DNA of 64,000 nucleotides from DATGLG01 sp035294245 (GTDB taxonomy: Bacteria; Pseudomonadota; Alphaproteobacteria; JACZXZ01). Shown here piece after piece: positions 1 to 8,006 of the stretch. The position numbers and the translations under genes are program-made. Position 1 is the stretch's first letter, and each line of letters opens with the position of its first letter. The notes below the pieces were generated by a model. That model ran no database searches, was not told the origin of the DNA, and worked only from the letters and a program-made list of their open reading frames with translations. The DNA is taken from contig DATGLG010000041.1 of the NCBI GenBank assembly GCA_035294245.1, positions 62,001 through 126,000 of the forward strand. Direction: 5' to 3'.

Positions 1-1
1 C

Positions 2-571
2 GGAGTCCCAGATTTTCCGCTCGCTCGGCGCGATGCCACGATGCGGGCGATGGGCATGCCCGATCTGAATACCGCCATCGCAAGGCTCGAGGCGCGGCTT
101 CGCGCGCATCCCGATGACCTCGAAGCCTGGCTCCTGATGGCGCGCACCGATGGCGCGCTCGGGCGCTATGAAGCCGCAGCCTCCGCCTATGGCAAGGCCG
201 TCGCCCTCTCGTCGCGGCGCCCCGACATCGTCGATGCCTATGCCGAGGCCCTCGTCATGCAGGGCGGCGGAATCGTCACGGAAGATGCGCGCCGGCTTTT
301 CGCCGAAGTCCATGCGAAGCTTCCCCAGGATCCACGGGCGCGTTTCTATATCGGGCTTGCCAAGGCGCAATCCGGCGATGGTGCCGGCGCCATCCGGGAC
401 TGGCTCGCCCTCGAAGCCGAGGCGCTGGCGGACGCTCCGTGGCTGACGGCGCTGCGACGGCAGATCGACGAGACCGCCGCGGAGTTCAAGCTCGATCCCC
501 ATAAGCTAGCGCCCTCCCAGGCGCCGGCGCCCCAATCTCCGTCACCCGCAACCGCCGCGCCGCGCGACTGA
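2..571 (+). CDS. ccmI: CcmI-type cytochrome c biogenesis protein, TPR domain (5' end outside window)
   Basis: C-terminal part of a CcmI/CycH-like protein. In known systems this presents apocytochrome c to the haem-ligation complex on the periplasmic side of the membrane. The frame is open to the left edge, so the ATG at 41 is internal; translation before it gives a Pro-rich linker of the kind that precedes the CcmI periplasmic domain. Tetratricopeptide-like helices follow, with a typical TPR line of ARLEARLRAHPDDLEAWLL and then YEAAASAYGKAVAL. The tail is rich in Pro and Ala. The membrane-anchor region would lie upstream. Assignment rests on the linker plus TPR pattern; a generic TPR protein is the alternative. 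Confidence 0.72.
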   Translation, partial: GVPDFPLARRDATMRAMGMPDLNTAIARLEARLRAHPDDLEAWLLMARTDGALGRYEAAASAYGKAVALSSRRPDIVDAYAEALVMQGGGIVTEDARRLFAEVHAKLPQDPRARFYIGLAKAQSGDGAGAIRDWLALEAEALADAPWLTALRRQIDETAAEFKLDPHKLAPSQAPAPQSPSPATAAPRD

Positions 572-857
572 CGGGAACCCTTGCCATGCGATGGCCGTTT
601 GTGGTCGCGTTTCGTTCTTTGGCCGTGGCCGCGTCAATGCGTAGCGTCCAAGAGGCTTGCGCGTGACCGCCGAAAAATGGCACTCCTGAGAGAAAGCGAT
701 CCGTCCTGCCACCGACAGACGGACGGGGAGGGGCAACAGAATTTGCTTCTGCGAGAGATAGGCGCGCGTCTTGGTCGCCCGCATGCTCTGCCGCGGGCGC
801 GGGATGATTGGTCGGGGCGGTGCGGCGGAAGCATTGGGGATCGATAGCGTTTCGCTT

Positions 858-1460
858 ATGGACGTCAGGCAGCTTCTCATCGATTACGGCCCCGCCGTCA
901 TCTTCATCTGGACCTTTTTCGAAGGCGAAACGGTGCTGCTGGCGGCCGGCTTTCTGGCGCAACAAGGCTATATGTCTCTTGATCTCTCGATCCTCGCGGC
1001 CTTTCTCGGCAGCATGGCGGGCGATCAGCTCTATTTTCAGATCGGGCGCAAATATGGCCGCGCCATTTTGGATTGGCGGCCGCGCTGGCGCGATGTCGCG
1101 GAGCGCGCATTGCGGCTATTGGTGCGCTATCAGAATCTCTTCATCCTCAGCTTCCGGTTCATCTACATGGTGCGCAACGTCGCGTCCTTCGCCATCGGCA
1201 TGGCCGGCGTGTCATTCAAGCGCTTTACAATTCTCAACGCAGTCGCCGCGGCGATCTGGGCGCTGAGCTTCGGTTTCGGCGGCTATGTCTGCGGGAAAAC
1301 ACTTGACGCCTTCGTCGGCAAGCTGCACGAGGTCGAGCTCGTTGCGCTCGGCCTCGTCGTTCTCGCGGCATTCGCGACGTGGCGGCGTCGCCGTGCGCGG
1401 CGCCGTCAGGCGCCGCAACAGGCTTCGGGGGTGCTTTCCGAGGCGAGCGGTGGCGAATAA
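858..1460 (+). CDS. DedA family membrane protein
   Basis: 200-aa integral membrane protein of the DedA/SNARE-associated (VTT) family, whose members act as lipid flippases or support membrane homeostasis. The DedA signature FFEGETVLLAAGFLA is near residue 20, followed by a Gly-rich segment ending GDQLYFQIGRKYG and the conserved FRFIYMVRNVASFAIGMAG near residue 95. The C-terminus is a highly basic Arg-rich tail. I chose the ATG at 858 because the family starts right before the first hydrophobic segment; the longer frame from 771 adds unlikely residues. No strong ribosome binding site is visible. It is preceded by about 290 bp without a recognisable gene. Confidence 0.85.
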   Translation: MDVRQLLIDYGPAVIFIWTFFEGETVLLAAGFLAQQGYMSLDLSILAAFLGSMAGDQLYFQIGRKYGRAILDWRPRWRDVAERALRLLVRYQNLFILSFRFIYMVRNVASFAIGMAGVSFKRFTILNAVAAAIWALSFGFGGYVCGKTLDAFVGKLHEVELVALGLVVLAAFATWRRRRARRRQAPQQASGVLSEASGGE

Positions 1461-1597
1461 ATCTCTCTGGCTCCTGTCGGCACACGGATTCCAATCCGGA
1501 CTGAGCAGGAGCTCCGTCGCAGCCTATATTTATGGTGCGGCCCCCGCAGGATTGGTCCGTCTCCGCGGCCGGCGCATCGCAGGATTTGGAGGCAAGA

Positions 1598-2032
1598 ATG
1601 AAGGTCGGCGAGATTCTTAAGGCCAAGGGTTCGCGTGTCGCCACGGTCAGGCCCGATCTGACGGTGGAGACGATCTGCCATCGGCTCAAGATGGAGAATG
1701 TGGGCGCGCTCGTGGTCAGCGAGGACGACAAGACGATTCTCGGGATGATCTCGGAGCGCGACATCGTGCAAGGCCTGGTGGCGCAGGGGCCTGCGCTCCT
1801 CGACATGCGGGTGGACGAGCTGATGAGCCTCGGGGTGCCAACATGCCAGCGCGACGACAGCGTCACCAAGGCGATGGAGAAGATGACGCGCGAGCGCGTG
1901 CGCTATCTGCCGGTGCTCGATGACGGCCGGCTCTGCGGCATCATCTCGATCGGTGACGTGGTGAGGGTTCGGCTTGGCGAGACCGAGCTCGAGGCGAGCG
2001 TTCTGCGCGAAGCCTATCGCGCGGCGCGCTGA
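1598..2032 (+). CDS. CBS-domain pair protein
   Basis: 144-aa soluble protein made of two CBS motifs (Bateman module), which in this family bind adenine nucleotides and sense energy or redox state. The first CBS runs about residues 5-65 (ending LGMISERDIVQGL) and the second about 75-130 (ending CGIISIGDVVRVRL). The start at 1598 has GGAGG five bases upstream, so the longer frame from 1532 is rejected. The next gene is a paralogue with the same architecture. No effector domain is fused, so the partner is unknown. Confidence 0.88.
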   Translation: MKVGEILKAKGSRVATVRPDLTVETICHRLKMENVGALVVSEDDKTILGMISERDIVQGLVAQGPALLDMRVDELMSLGVPTCQRDDSVTKAMEKMTRERVRYLPVLDDGRLCGIISIGDVVRVRLGETELEASVLREAYRAAR

Positions 2033-2081
2033 CATCTGGCATGCCACGGCGTGCAATGCGCGGCATGCTGCGCTTTTTCCC

Positions 2082-2111
2082 GTATGACGCCTCGGCGGGG
2101 GATGCGATAAT
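2082..2111 (+). promoter_or_regulatory. Possible promoter of the second CBS gene
   Basis: GATAAT at 2106-2111 matches the -10 consensus at five of six positions. ATGACG at 2084-2089 could serve as a -35 with a 16-bp spacer. Transcription would start about 70 bases before the ATG at 2188. This is pattern matching only. Confidence 0.35.
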
Positions 2112-2187
2112 ATCGTTCATCAACACGCCCCGCAGAGGGCGATTCCGATAGCCGTGCCGCTGGGTGCAACTGGATAGGGGTAGAGCC

Positions 2188-2619
2188 ATGCAAGTCGCCC
2201 ACATCCTGAAATCCAAAGGGCGTACGGTCCATAGCGTGCCGCCGGACACCACGATCGCGGAAGCCGCGCGCAATCTGAGCAAGAAGCGCATCGGCGCGGT
2301 GCTCGTGGTCGGCGCCGACGGCAAGGTGGCGGGCATACTTTCCGAGCGCGACGTCATCCACGGCCTCGCCGAGCACGGCGCCAGGCTGCTCAACATGCGG
2401 GTCGTCGAGATCATGACGAAGACCGTCGTCTCGGTCACGCCGGCGCATACGGTCGACGAGATCATGCGCGAGATGACGATGCGCCGCATCCGTCATCTGC
2501 CGGTGTTCGAGGACGGCGAGCTGGTCGGCATCATCTCGATCGGCGACGTCGTGAAGAACCGCCTCGAGGAGCTCTCCGCGGAGAGCGACATGCTGCGGAA
2601 CTATATCGCCGGCGCCTGA
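2188..2619 (+). CDS. CBS-domain pair protein (paralogue of upstream gene)
   Basis: 143-aa stand-alone Bateman module. CBS1 ends with VAGILSERDVIHGLAEHG and CBS2 ends with LVGIISIGDVVKNRLEEL, closely matching the gene at 1598. Start ATG at 2188 is preceded by a weak purine-rich AGGGGTAGAG; the in-frame ATG at 2164 lacks a ribosome binding site. About 155 bp separate it from its paralogue and it may have its own promoter. The pair probably arose by tandem duplication. Ligand and partner are not deducible here. Confidence 0.88.
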   Translation: MQVAHILKSKGRTVHSVPPDTTIAEAARNLSKKRIGAVLVVGADGKVAGILSERDVIHGLAEHGARLLNMRVVEIMTKTVVSVTPAHTVDEIMREMTMRRIRHLPVFEDGELVGIISIGDVVKNRLEELSAESDMLRNYIAGA

Positions 2620-2631
2620 GCGTCCTTCCGC

Positions 2632-3957
2632 TTACGCCGTCAGGCGGTCGAGGCGGTCGCGCATCCGATAATAGCCGCCGACGAGGGGCAGGAACCAAGG
2701 ATGGCCGTCATAGAGCGGCCGGGTCGGAAACGCGCGCTCGTCAAGAGCGCAGATGCGATTCGACCCGCCCAGGATCTTGCGGCCCGTCTGGGTGCCGAGA
2801 TAGGTCATCATGGCGACGCCGCTGCCGTTGCAGCCAAGCGCGTAGTGCATGCCGTCCTCGCGGCCCATATGGGGCAGATAATCGAAGGTGAAGGCGACAT
2901 TGCCCGTCCAGGCATGGGTGATCTTCACCCCTTTGAGCTGAGGGAAGCGATCGGTCATGAAGCGGTAGAGGATGGGCGCGCTCACCTCGGGCGTGACTTG
3001 GGTGAAGCGCGCCCGCCCGCCGAAAATGACGCGCTTGCCGTCGGGCGACATCCGGTAATAGGTCAGGATCCGCGGCGTGTCGTTGATGGTGCGACCGTTG
3101 GGGATGAGGCTTCGCGCCAAGTCGGGAGCGAGCTCCTCGGTTGCGATGATATGGCTCGCCACGGGAATGACGCGCCGGCGCAGCGACGGCGTCAGGCTTC
3201 CCGTATAACCGTTGGTCGCGATCACCACCTCGCGCGCTTCGAGCTCGCCGCGCCCGATGCGCAGGACGAAGCCGCCGGAGCGACGGATGATGCGCTCGAC
3301 CGGCGTTTTGGCGCAAAGAATGACGCCATGACGCCGACAGGCCGCGAGCAGGCCGCCATAGTAGAGCGCCGGGTGCAGCTTCCCCGAGCGCGGCACCACC
3401 ATGCCGCCGAAATAATACGTGCTGCTGATCTCCTCCTGCTGCCGCTCCCGCGGCAGCATATAGGCGGCCGCCTCGGTGTGGCGGTTGACGACCTCCAGCT
3501 TGCGCGCGAGGTCGTCGTAGTGGCGGGGCGCATAGGCGCCGATGAAGCGGCCCTTGCGCTCGTAGAAGCAGTCGATCTTCTCGCGGTCGATAATCGTCTC
3601 GATGAGAGTCAGGGATTCGGCCGCGTCGGCGAGCATGGCCGCCATCTCACGCTCCCAGGCGGCGCGATCGGCCTTGCCCTTGGCGCCTGAGAGCCCCTTG
3701 CCCAGGTTGACGCCGCCGCTGACGGCGCCACCGCTGCGCGTGCTCGCCCCATGGCCGAACTCCTTCGCCTCGAGCACCACGGCCGTCGTGCCGCCGCGAG
3801 CCAGCTCGAGCGCCGTCGCAAGGCCGGCATAGCCGCTTCCGACGATCGCGACATCGGCGCGGGACGGGGGCTCGGCCGAGCCCTCGGCATTGGGTCGCCA
3901 TGCCTCCCACCAATAGGGCTCGGCCTTGAACTTGGGATGGAAGATCTCGCTCGTCAT
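2632..3957 (-). CDS. FAD-dependent amine/amino-acid oxidoreductase (DAO family, PuuB-like)
   Basis: 441-aa protein of the DAO superfamily. The Rossmann motif VAIVGSGYAGLATALEL lies near residues 36-52, and the N-terminus FHPKFKAEPYWWEAWRP is the type seen in gamma-glutamylputrescine oxidase and related oxidases. The C-terminal part has a Gly-rich FAD-contact segment, LGCNGSGVAMMTYLG. The start at 3957 has GGAG six bases upstream; ATG 3969 is possible but weaker. It is the last gene of a polyamine-type ABC transporter operon, supporting oxidation of the imported amine. Exact substrate (gamma-glutamylputrescine, another amine or an N-methyl amino acid) is unproven, and no glutamylpolyamine synthetase is present in the window. 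Confidence 0.8.
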   Translation of the reverse strand: MTSEIFHPKFKAEPYWWEAWRPNAEGSAEPPSRADVAIVGSGYAGLATALELARGGTTAVVLEAKEFGHGASTRSGGAVSGGVNLGKGLSGAKGKADRAAWEREMAAMLADAAESLTLIETIIDREKIDCFYERKGRFIGAYAPRHYDDLARKLEVVNRHTEAAAYMLPRERQQEEISSTYYFGGMVVPRSGKLHPALYYGGLLAACRRHGVILCAKTPVERIIRRSGGFVLRIGRGELEAREVVIATNGYTGSLTPSLRRRVIPVASHIIATEELAPDLARSLIPNGRTINDTPRILTYYRMSPDGKRVIFGGRARFTQVTPEVSAPILYRFMTDRFPQLKGVKITHAWTGNVAFTFDYLPHMGREDGMHYALGCNGSGVAMMTYLGTQTGRKILGGSNRICALDERAFPTRPLYDGHPWFLPLVGGYYRMRDRLDRLTA

Positions 3958-3989
3958 CTTATTCTCCATCTGGCGCGCGCCGGGCGCGG

Positions 3990-4811
3990 TCACCCGAACT
4001 CGATATCGGCGGCACCCCTGCGTCCGAAGCGGTAAGAGAGCAGCAGAGCCAGGGCGATCAGCAGAATCTGCAATACGGAAACGGCGGTGATGGTCGGGTC
4101 GATCTCCATGCGGATATTGTCGAACATCTTCTTCGGCAGCGTCATCTGCGAGCCCGCCAGGAACATGGCGATGACCAGCTCGTCGAAGGACGTGATGAAG
4201 GCGAGGAGTGCCGCCGAGATCAGGCTCGGGCGGATCTGCGGCAAGGTCACGCGCCAGACCGCGCGCCAGCGGCTCGCGCCGAGCCCGAGAGCCGCCTGCT
4301 CGAGATTGATGTCGAAGCCGCGCAGCCCGGCGCTCACCACGATGACGACGAAGGGCAGTGCCAGCACCGTATGCGCGATCGCGATGCCGTACCATGCCCC
4401 GATCAGCCTCAGCTCGGCGAAGACGCCATAGACGGCGACGGAGATGACGATCGCCGGCACGATCATGGGGGCCACGGCAAGGCGGTCAACGGCCACGCGT
4501 CCGAAGAAGCGGCCGCGCGCGACGCTGAAGGCGAGCGGCGTGCCGATGAGCAGCGAGAGGATCGTCGCGGTAACGGCAATCTCGATGCTGCGCAGCGTGG
4601 CGGCGATCCAATCGGGGTCGCCGAAGTAATTGGCGTACCACTGCCACGAGAACCCCGGCGGCGGAAACTCGAGATAAGGTGCTGAGCTCACCGAGAGCGG
4701 GAAGACGATGACGAGGGGCAGCATGAGGAAGGCGAAGATCGGCGCGCAAACAGCGCCGAGCGCTATGCGTCCCCAGCGCCGCGTGCGCCCTCGTGCCGTG
4801 TCGCGGCTCAT
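3990..4811 (-). CDS. ABC transporter permease, PotC type
   Basis: 273-aa inner-membrane permease of the spermidine/putrescine importer class. Several hydrophobic helices are evident. The cytoplasmic EAA loop, which contacts the ATPase, reads EQAALGLGASRWRAVWRVTL near residues 175-195. Its start overlaps the stop of the upstream PotB-type gene by 4 bp (ATGA), indicating translational coupling. With the neighbouring solute-binding protein, PotB-type permease and ATPase it completes one importer. Substrate specificity cannot be fixed from the permease. Confidence 0.88.
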   Translation of the reverse strand: MSRDTARGRTRRWGRIALGAVCAPIFAFLMLPLVIVFPLSVSSAPYLEFPPPGFSWQWYANYFGDPDWIAATLRSIEIAVTATILSLLIGTPLAFSVARGRFFGRVAVDRLAVAPMIVPAIVISVAVYGVFAELRLIGAWYGIAIAHTVLALPFVVIVVSAGLRGFDINLEQAALGLGASRWRAVWRVTLPQIRPSLISAALLAFITSFDELVIAMFLAGSQMTLPKKMFDNIRMEIDPTITAVSVLQILLIALALLLSYRFGRRGAADIEFG

Positions 4812-5683
4812 GCGCGCTCCTCGCGCCCGCGGGCAAGCCGCTGGGCGATGCCGTAGATCGCGATGGTGGCGACGAGCAGCACCGTTGAAAGCGCGCCGGC
4901 GAAGGACCAGTCGAGCACCTCGCGCACCTGCTGCTCGATGAGCACGGCGATCATCATCACCCGGCCGCCGCCGAGCAGCGCCGGCGTGATGAAGAAGCCC
5001 AGCGAGAGCACGAAGACGAGAATGCCGCCGGCGAAAATCCCTTGGGCGGTCAGAGGCAGGTAGATGCGCAGGAAGATGCGCCAGCCGGGAGCACCCAGCC
5101 CGCGCGCCGCCTGCACAAGGGAGGGGTCGAGCCGCATCATCGCGCTATAGATCGGCAGCACCATATAGGGCATCAGCACGTGGACCATGCCGATGATGAC
5201 GCCGAGCTCGTTATAGAGGAGCGCCAAGGGCGCGCGGATGAGGCCGAGATCGAGAAGAATCTTGTTGAGCACGCCGTTGCGGCCGAGCAGCACCATCCAG
5301 GCATAGGTGCGTACGAGGATGCTGGTCCACAGGGGCAGGAGCACGAAGACGAAGCCGAGGGTCCGCCAGCCCCGCGTCGTGGTGGCGAGGAAATAGGCGA
5401 GGGGATAGCTCAGCAGGAAGGCGACGGCGGTGACGATCGCGGCGATGCGGAAGGTGATCCCGTAGACTTCGAGATAGAGCCCTTCGCCGAGCGCCTTGGC
5501 GTACCAGTGGAGGGACCCGCCCGCGATGCTAAGCGCCATGAGCCGCAGCACGGGATAGGCGAAGAGCACGCCGAGCAGCACAAGCGCCGGCAGGCTGAGG
5601 GCCGCCAACCCGCGCTCTCGCCGCGCGGCTGCGCGCTGGGCGAGATTGCCCGCCGATCCGAGCTGGAGCGAGGTTGTGGTCAT
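4808..5683 (-). CDS. ABC transporter permease, PotB type
   Basis: 291-aa integral membrane subunit of the polyamine-type importer. After a cytoplasmic N-terminus come about six hydrophobic helices; the EAA loop is VQAARGLGAPGWRIFLRIYL near residue 195. It overlaps both neighbours by 4 bp (start in the stop of the ATPase gene, stop in the start of the PotC-type gene), so the three are tightly coupled. It pairs with the PotC-type subunit to form the channel. Confidence 0.88.
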   Translation of the reverse strand: MTTTSLQLGSAGNLAQRAAARRERGLAALSLPALVLLGVLFAYPVLRLMALSIAGGSLHWYAKALGEGLYLEVYGITFRIAAIVTAVAFLLSYPLAYFLATTTRGWRTLGFVFVLLPLWTSILVRTYAWMVLLGRNGVLNKILLDLGLIRAPLALLYNELGVIIGMVHVLMPYMVLPIYSAMMRLDPSLVQAARGLGAPGWRIFLRIYLPLTAQGIFAGGILVFVLSLGFFITPALLGGGRVMMIAVLIEQQVREVLDWSFAGALSTVLLVATIAIYGIAQRLARGREERA

Positions 5684-6771
5684 GCGGCCGACCCGCGGGG
5701 AAAGAGATGCGCATCCTCGGGGGCGAAGCCGAGGCCGATGCGCGCGCCGATCGAGGCGCCGGCACGGGCCGCCGCTGCCGCGGGCAGGCGCACCAAGAGC
5801 TCGACGCCGCTGTCGAGCCGCACCCGATGCTTGAGCGACGCCCCAACATAGACCGTCTCGATCACCTCGCCTTCAAGGCGATTGGCTTCCGTCGCGGGGG
5901 CGAAGCGCTCGGGCCTGACCAGGATGCCGACCCGCGCGCCGCGCGGCTCATCGCCCCTCACCAGCACACGCGGCCCCGCCTCGAGGATCACCTCGGCGAG
6001 TCCGTCACGACGGCCGCTCACGGTGCCAAAGAGCAGGTTGGACTCGCCGACGAAATCCGCGACGAAGCGATTGGCCGGCCGCTCATAGATCTCGCGCGGA
6101 TGCGCCACCTGCTCGATCCGGCCCCTGTTCATCACCGCGATGCGGTCGGACAGCACGAGGGCCTCCTCCTGGTCATGGGTGATGAAGAGGGTGGTGATGC
6201 CAAGCCGTCGCTGCAGGCGTCGCACCTCGAGCTGCATGGCCTCGCGCAGCTTGCGGTCGAGTGCGCCGAACGGCTCGTCGAGAAGGAGAAGGCGCGGCTT
6301 GAAGACGATGGCGCGGGCAAGCGCCACGCGCTGCTGCTGCCCGCCCGAGAGCTGCCGGGGCAGCCGCGCCGCGAAGCCCGCGAGGTCGACGAGCTCGAGG
6401 GCGGCGTCAACGCGCGCTTTGATCTCCGCGCGCGGTCGCCGCCGCATCTCGAGGGGGAAGGCGATGTTCTCGCGCACGGTCAGATGGGGGAAGAGGGCGT
6501 AGTTCTGGAAGACCATGCCCACGTCCCGCTTGGCGGGCGGCGTCAGCGTGATGTCGGCGCCGGCGAGCCGCACGCGGCCCTGCTCCGGTGTCTCAAAGCC
6601 GGCGACGATCTTGAGGAGCGTGGTCTTGCCCGAGCCGCTCGGGCCCAGGATGGTCAGGAGCTCGCCGGGCTCGACGGCAAGATCGACGCCGTCGAGCGCC
6701 TGCACCACGCCGAAGCGCTTGCCGATTCCCTCGAGGACGACGCCGGCCGGAACTATTTCTTGAGCATCCAC
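5680..6771 (-). CDS. ABC transporter ATP-binding protein, PotA type
   Basis: About 363-aa ATPase that energises the importer. Walker A is GPSGSGKTTLL, the signature is LSGGQQQRVALARAI, Walker B is LLLLDEPFGALD and the H-loop lies in FITHDQEEA. A C-terminal TOBE-like extension follows, as in PotA. The frame can start at GTG 6816 (64-bp overlap with the binding-protein gene) or GTG 6771. I chose 6771 because it has GGA four bases upstream and leaves the usual short lead before the first beta strand; this choice is tentative. Confidence 0.86.
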   Translation of the reverse strand: MDAQEIVPAGVVLEGIGKRFGVVQALDGVDLAVEPGELLTILGPSGSGKTTLLKIVAGFETPEQGRVRLAGADITLTPPAKRDVGMVFQNYALFPHLTVRENIAFPLEMRRRPRAEIKARVDAALELVDLAGFAARLPRQLSGGQQQRVALARAIVFKPRLLLLDEPFGALDRKLREAMQLEVRRLQRRLGITTLFITHDQEEALVLSDRIAVMNRGRIEQVAHPREIYERPANRFVADFVGESNLLFGTVSGRRDGLAEVILEAGPRVLVRGDEPRGARVGILVRPERFAPATEANRLEGEVIETVYVGASLKHRVRLDSGVELLVRLPAAAAARAGASIGARIGLGFAPEDAHLFPRGSAA

Positions 6772-7823
6772 TGGTTCCAGCGCTCGATCGCCTTGGTCCC
6801 GTTCTCGGCCCACCACTGGTTGCTAATCCAGAACTGGCGCTTCAGGTTGTCGGGGTCGGTCGGCAGATAGGGCCTCACCTTGGCATCGACATATTGCAGC
6901 GAGTCGGGATTGAGCCCGGGATAGCCGAGCGCGTTCGCGTAGATGGCCTCGAGCTTGGGCTCGGTCATGAGCGCCAGGAATTTCTGTCCCCAATAGGCGT
7001 CCTTGGCGCCCTTGGGGATGACGAAGCTGCCCTGCTTGAGGGCGCCCTGCCCCCATTCGATCCCGATCGGCGCGTCGTGGAGCACGAGGTCGAAGAAGCG
7101 CCCGTTCCAGCCGGTGGCGAGGACGACCTCCTTGTCGAGAAGAAGCTGCGCCGGCTGCGCCCCCGTGGTCCACCACACGGTGACATAGGGCTTGATCTCG
7201 TCGAGCTTCTTGAAGGCACGGTCCATGTCGATGGGGTAGAGCTTGTCGGGCGGCACGCCGTCGGCGAGCAGCGCGAATTCCAGGTTGTCGACGGGATGAT
7301 TGCGCATGGAGCGCGGGCCGGGGAAGCGCTTCACGTCCCAGAACTCCGCCCAGGTCGTGGGATGGCCGTTCTTGAAGACGTCCTTGCGATAGCCGAGCAC
7401 GGTCGAATAGACCGAGGCGGCGAAGACATAGGGCGTGCGCGTCGGCGCCGGGAACTTGGAGCGGTCGACGATGCTGTCGTCGATCTTCTCGACGAGTCCC
7501 ATCTTCTCGGCGCGGACGGCATCCTGGCCGCCGATCTCGGTGACGGTCCACTCGACATTGCCGGACTCGACCATCGCGCGCAGCTTGCCGAAATCGTCGG
7601 GGCTCGTCTCGACGACGTGGATGCCGTAGCGCTTCTCGAAGGCGTCGTAATAGGCCTTGCGCATCCAGGTGGCCATCGCACCCCCGGAATCGTTGACGAC
7701 GATCTTGTCGGGCTTCTTGGGCTCCTCCGCCTGGGGACCGGCGCTCGCGAAAGTCACCCCCGCCGCCACCACCGCGGCGGCGCACCAGCGCAGCCTCGGC
7801 AGCCACGATGTCCGAATACCCAT
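6753..7823 (-). CDS. Periplasmic solute-binding protein of polyamine-type ABC importer
   Basis: 356-aa secreted binding protein, first gene of the transporter operon. It has a Sec signal peptide (basic start, hydrophobic core, ASAGPQAEE cleavage region near residue 30). The mature protein fits the bacterial extracellular solute-binding family used for spermidine/putrescine and related amines, with WTVTEIGGQDAVRAEKMGL and the late LYPIDMDRAFKKLDEIKP region. A strong GGGGAGAG ribosome binding site lies before the ATG. Its 3' end overlaps the ATPase gene. Ligand is probably a polyamine or another small cation, by homology only. Confidence 0.85.
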   Translation of the reverse strand: MGIRTSWLPRLRWCAAAVVAAGVTFASAGPQAEEPKKPDKIVVNDSGGAMATWMRKAYYDAFEKRYGIHVVETSPDDFGKLRAMVESGNVEWTVTEIGGQDAVRAEKMGLVEKIDDSIVDRSKFPAPTRTPYVFAASVYSTVLGYRKDVFKNGHPTTWAEFWDVKRFPGPRSMRNHPVDNLEFALLADGVPPDKLYPIDMDRAFKKLDEIKPYVTVWWTTGAQPAQLLLDKEVVLATGWNGRFFDLVLHDAPIGIEWGQGALKQGSFVIPKGAKDAYWGQKFLALMTEPKLEAIYANALGYPGLNPDSLQYVDAKVRPYLPTDPDNLKRQFWISNQWWAENGTKAIERWNQWMLKK

Positions 7824-7893
7824 GACGCTCTCCCCTCTGTCGCCTCTCGCTCAGGCGAGGCCGCTTCTGTGACGGCCGCCGCCCCTGCGCAAA

Positions 7894-7922
7894 AGCCTAG
7901 GACGCGGCCTATGGCTGGTCAA
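7894..7922 (-). promoter_or_regulatory. Candidate promoter of the transporter operon
   Basis: On the minus strand TTGACC (7922-7917) matches the -35 consensus at five of six positions. A 17-bp spacer leads to TAGGCT (7899-7894), a weak -10. The inferred start lies about 65-70 bases before the binding-protein ATG. The -35 overlaps an inverted repeat described separately. Confidence 0.4.
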
Positions 7923-7937
7923 ATAAATTGTCTGACC
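7917..7937. promoter_or_regulatory. Inverted repeat GGTCA-N11-TGACC between divergent genes
   Basis: Perfect 5-bp arms GGTCA (7917-7921) and TGACC (7933-7937) around an AT-rich 11-bp centre. It sits in the divergent region between the transporter operon and the dehydratase gene and overlaps the candidate -35 of the former. This arrangement suits an operator for a GntR- or LysR-type regulator. No regulator gene is adjacent, so this is inference. Confidence 0.35.
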
Positions 7938-8006
7938 TATACTCATCGCGGTGTCTACGCGCAGACTTGGCGCGTTCGGTCCTTCACAGGGGGAGTCGAG
8001 CCAGCG

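Noticed and set aside
572..857. ORFs between ccmI and the DedA gene (486-965 minus, 542-880 minus, 581-847 plus)
   Set aside because: Arg/Pro-rich shadow translations without domains or ribosome binding sites; no RNA structure recognised either.
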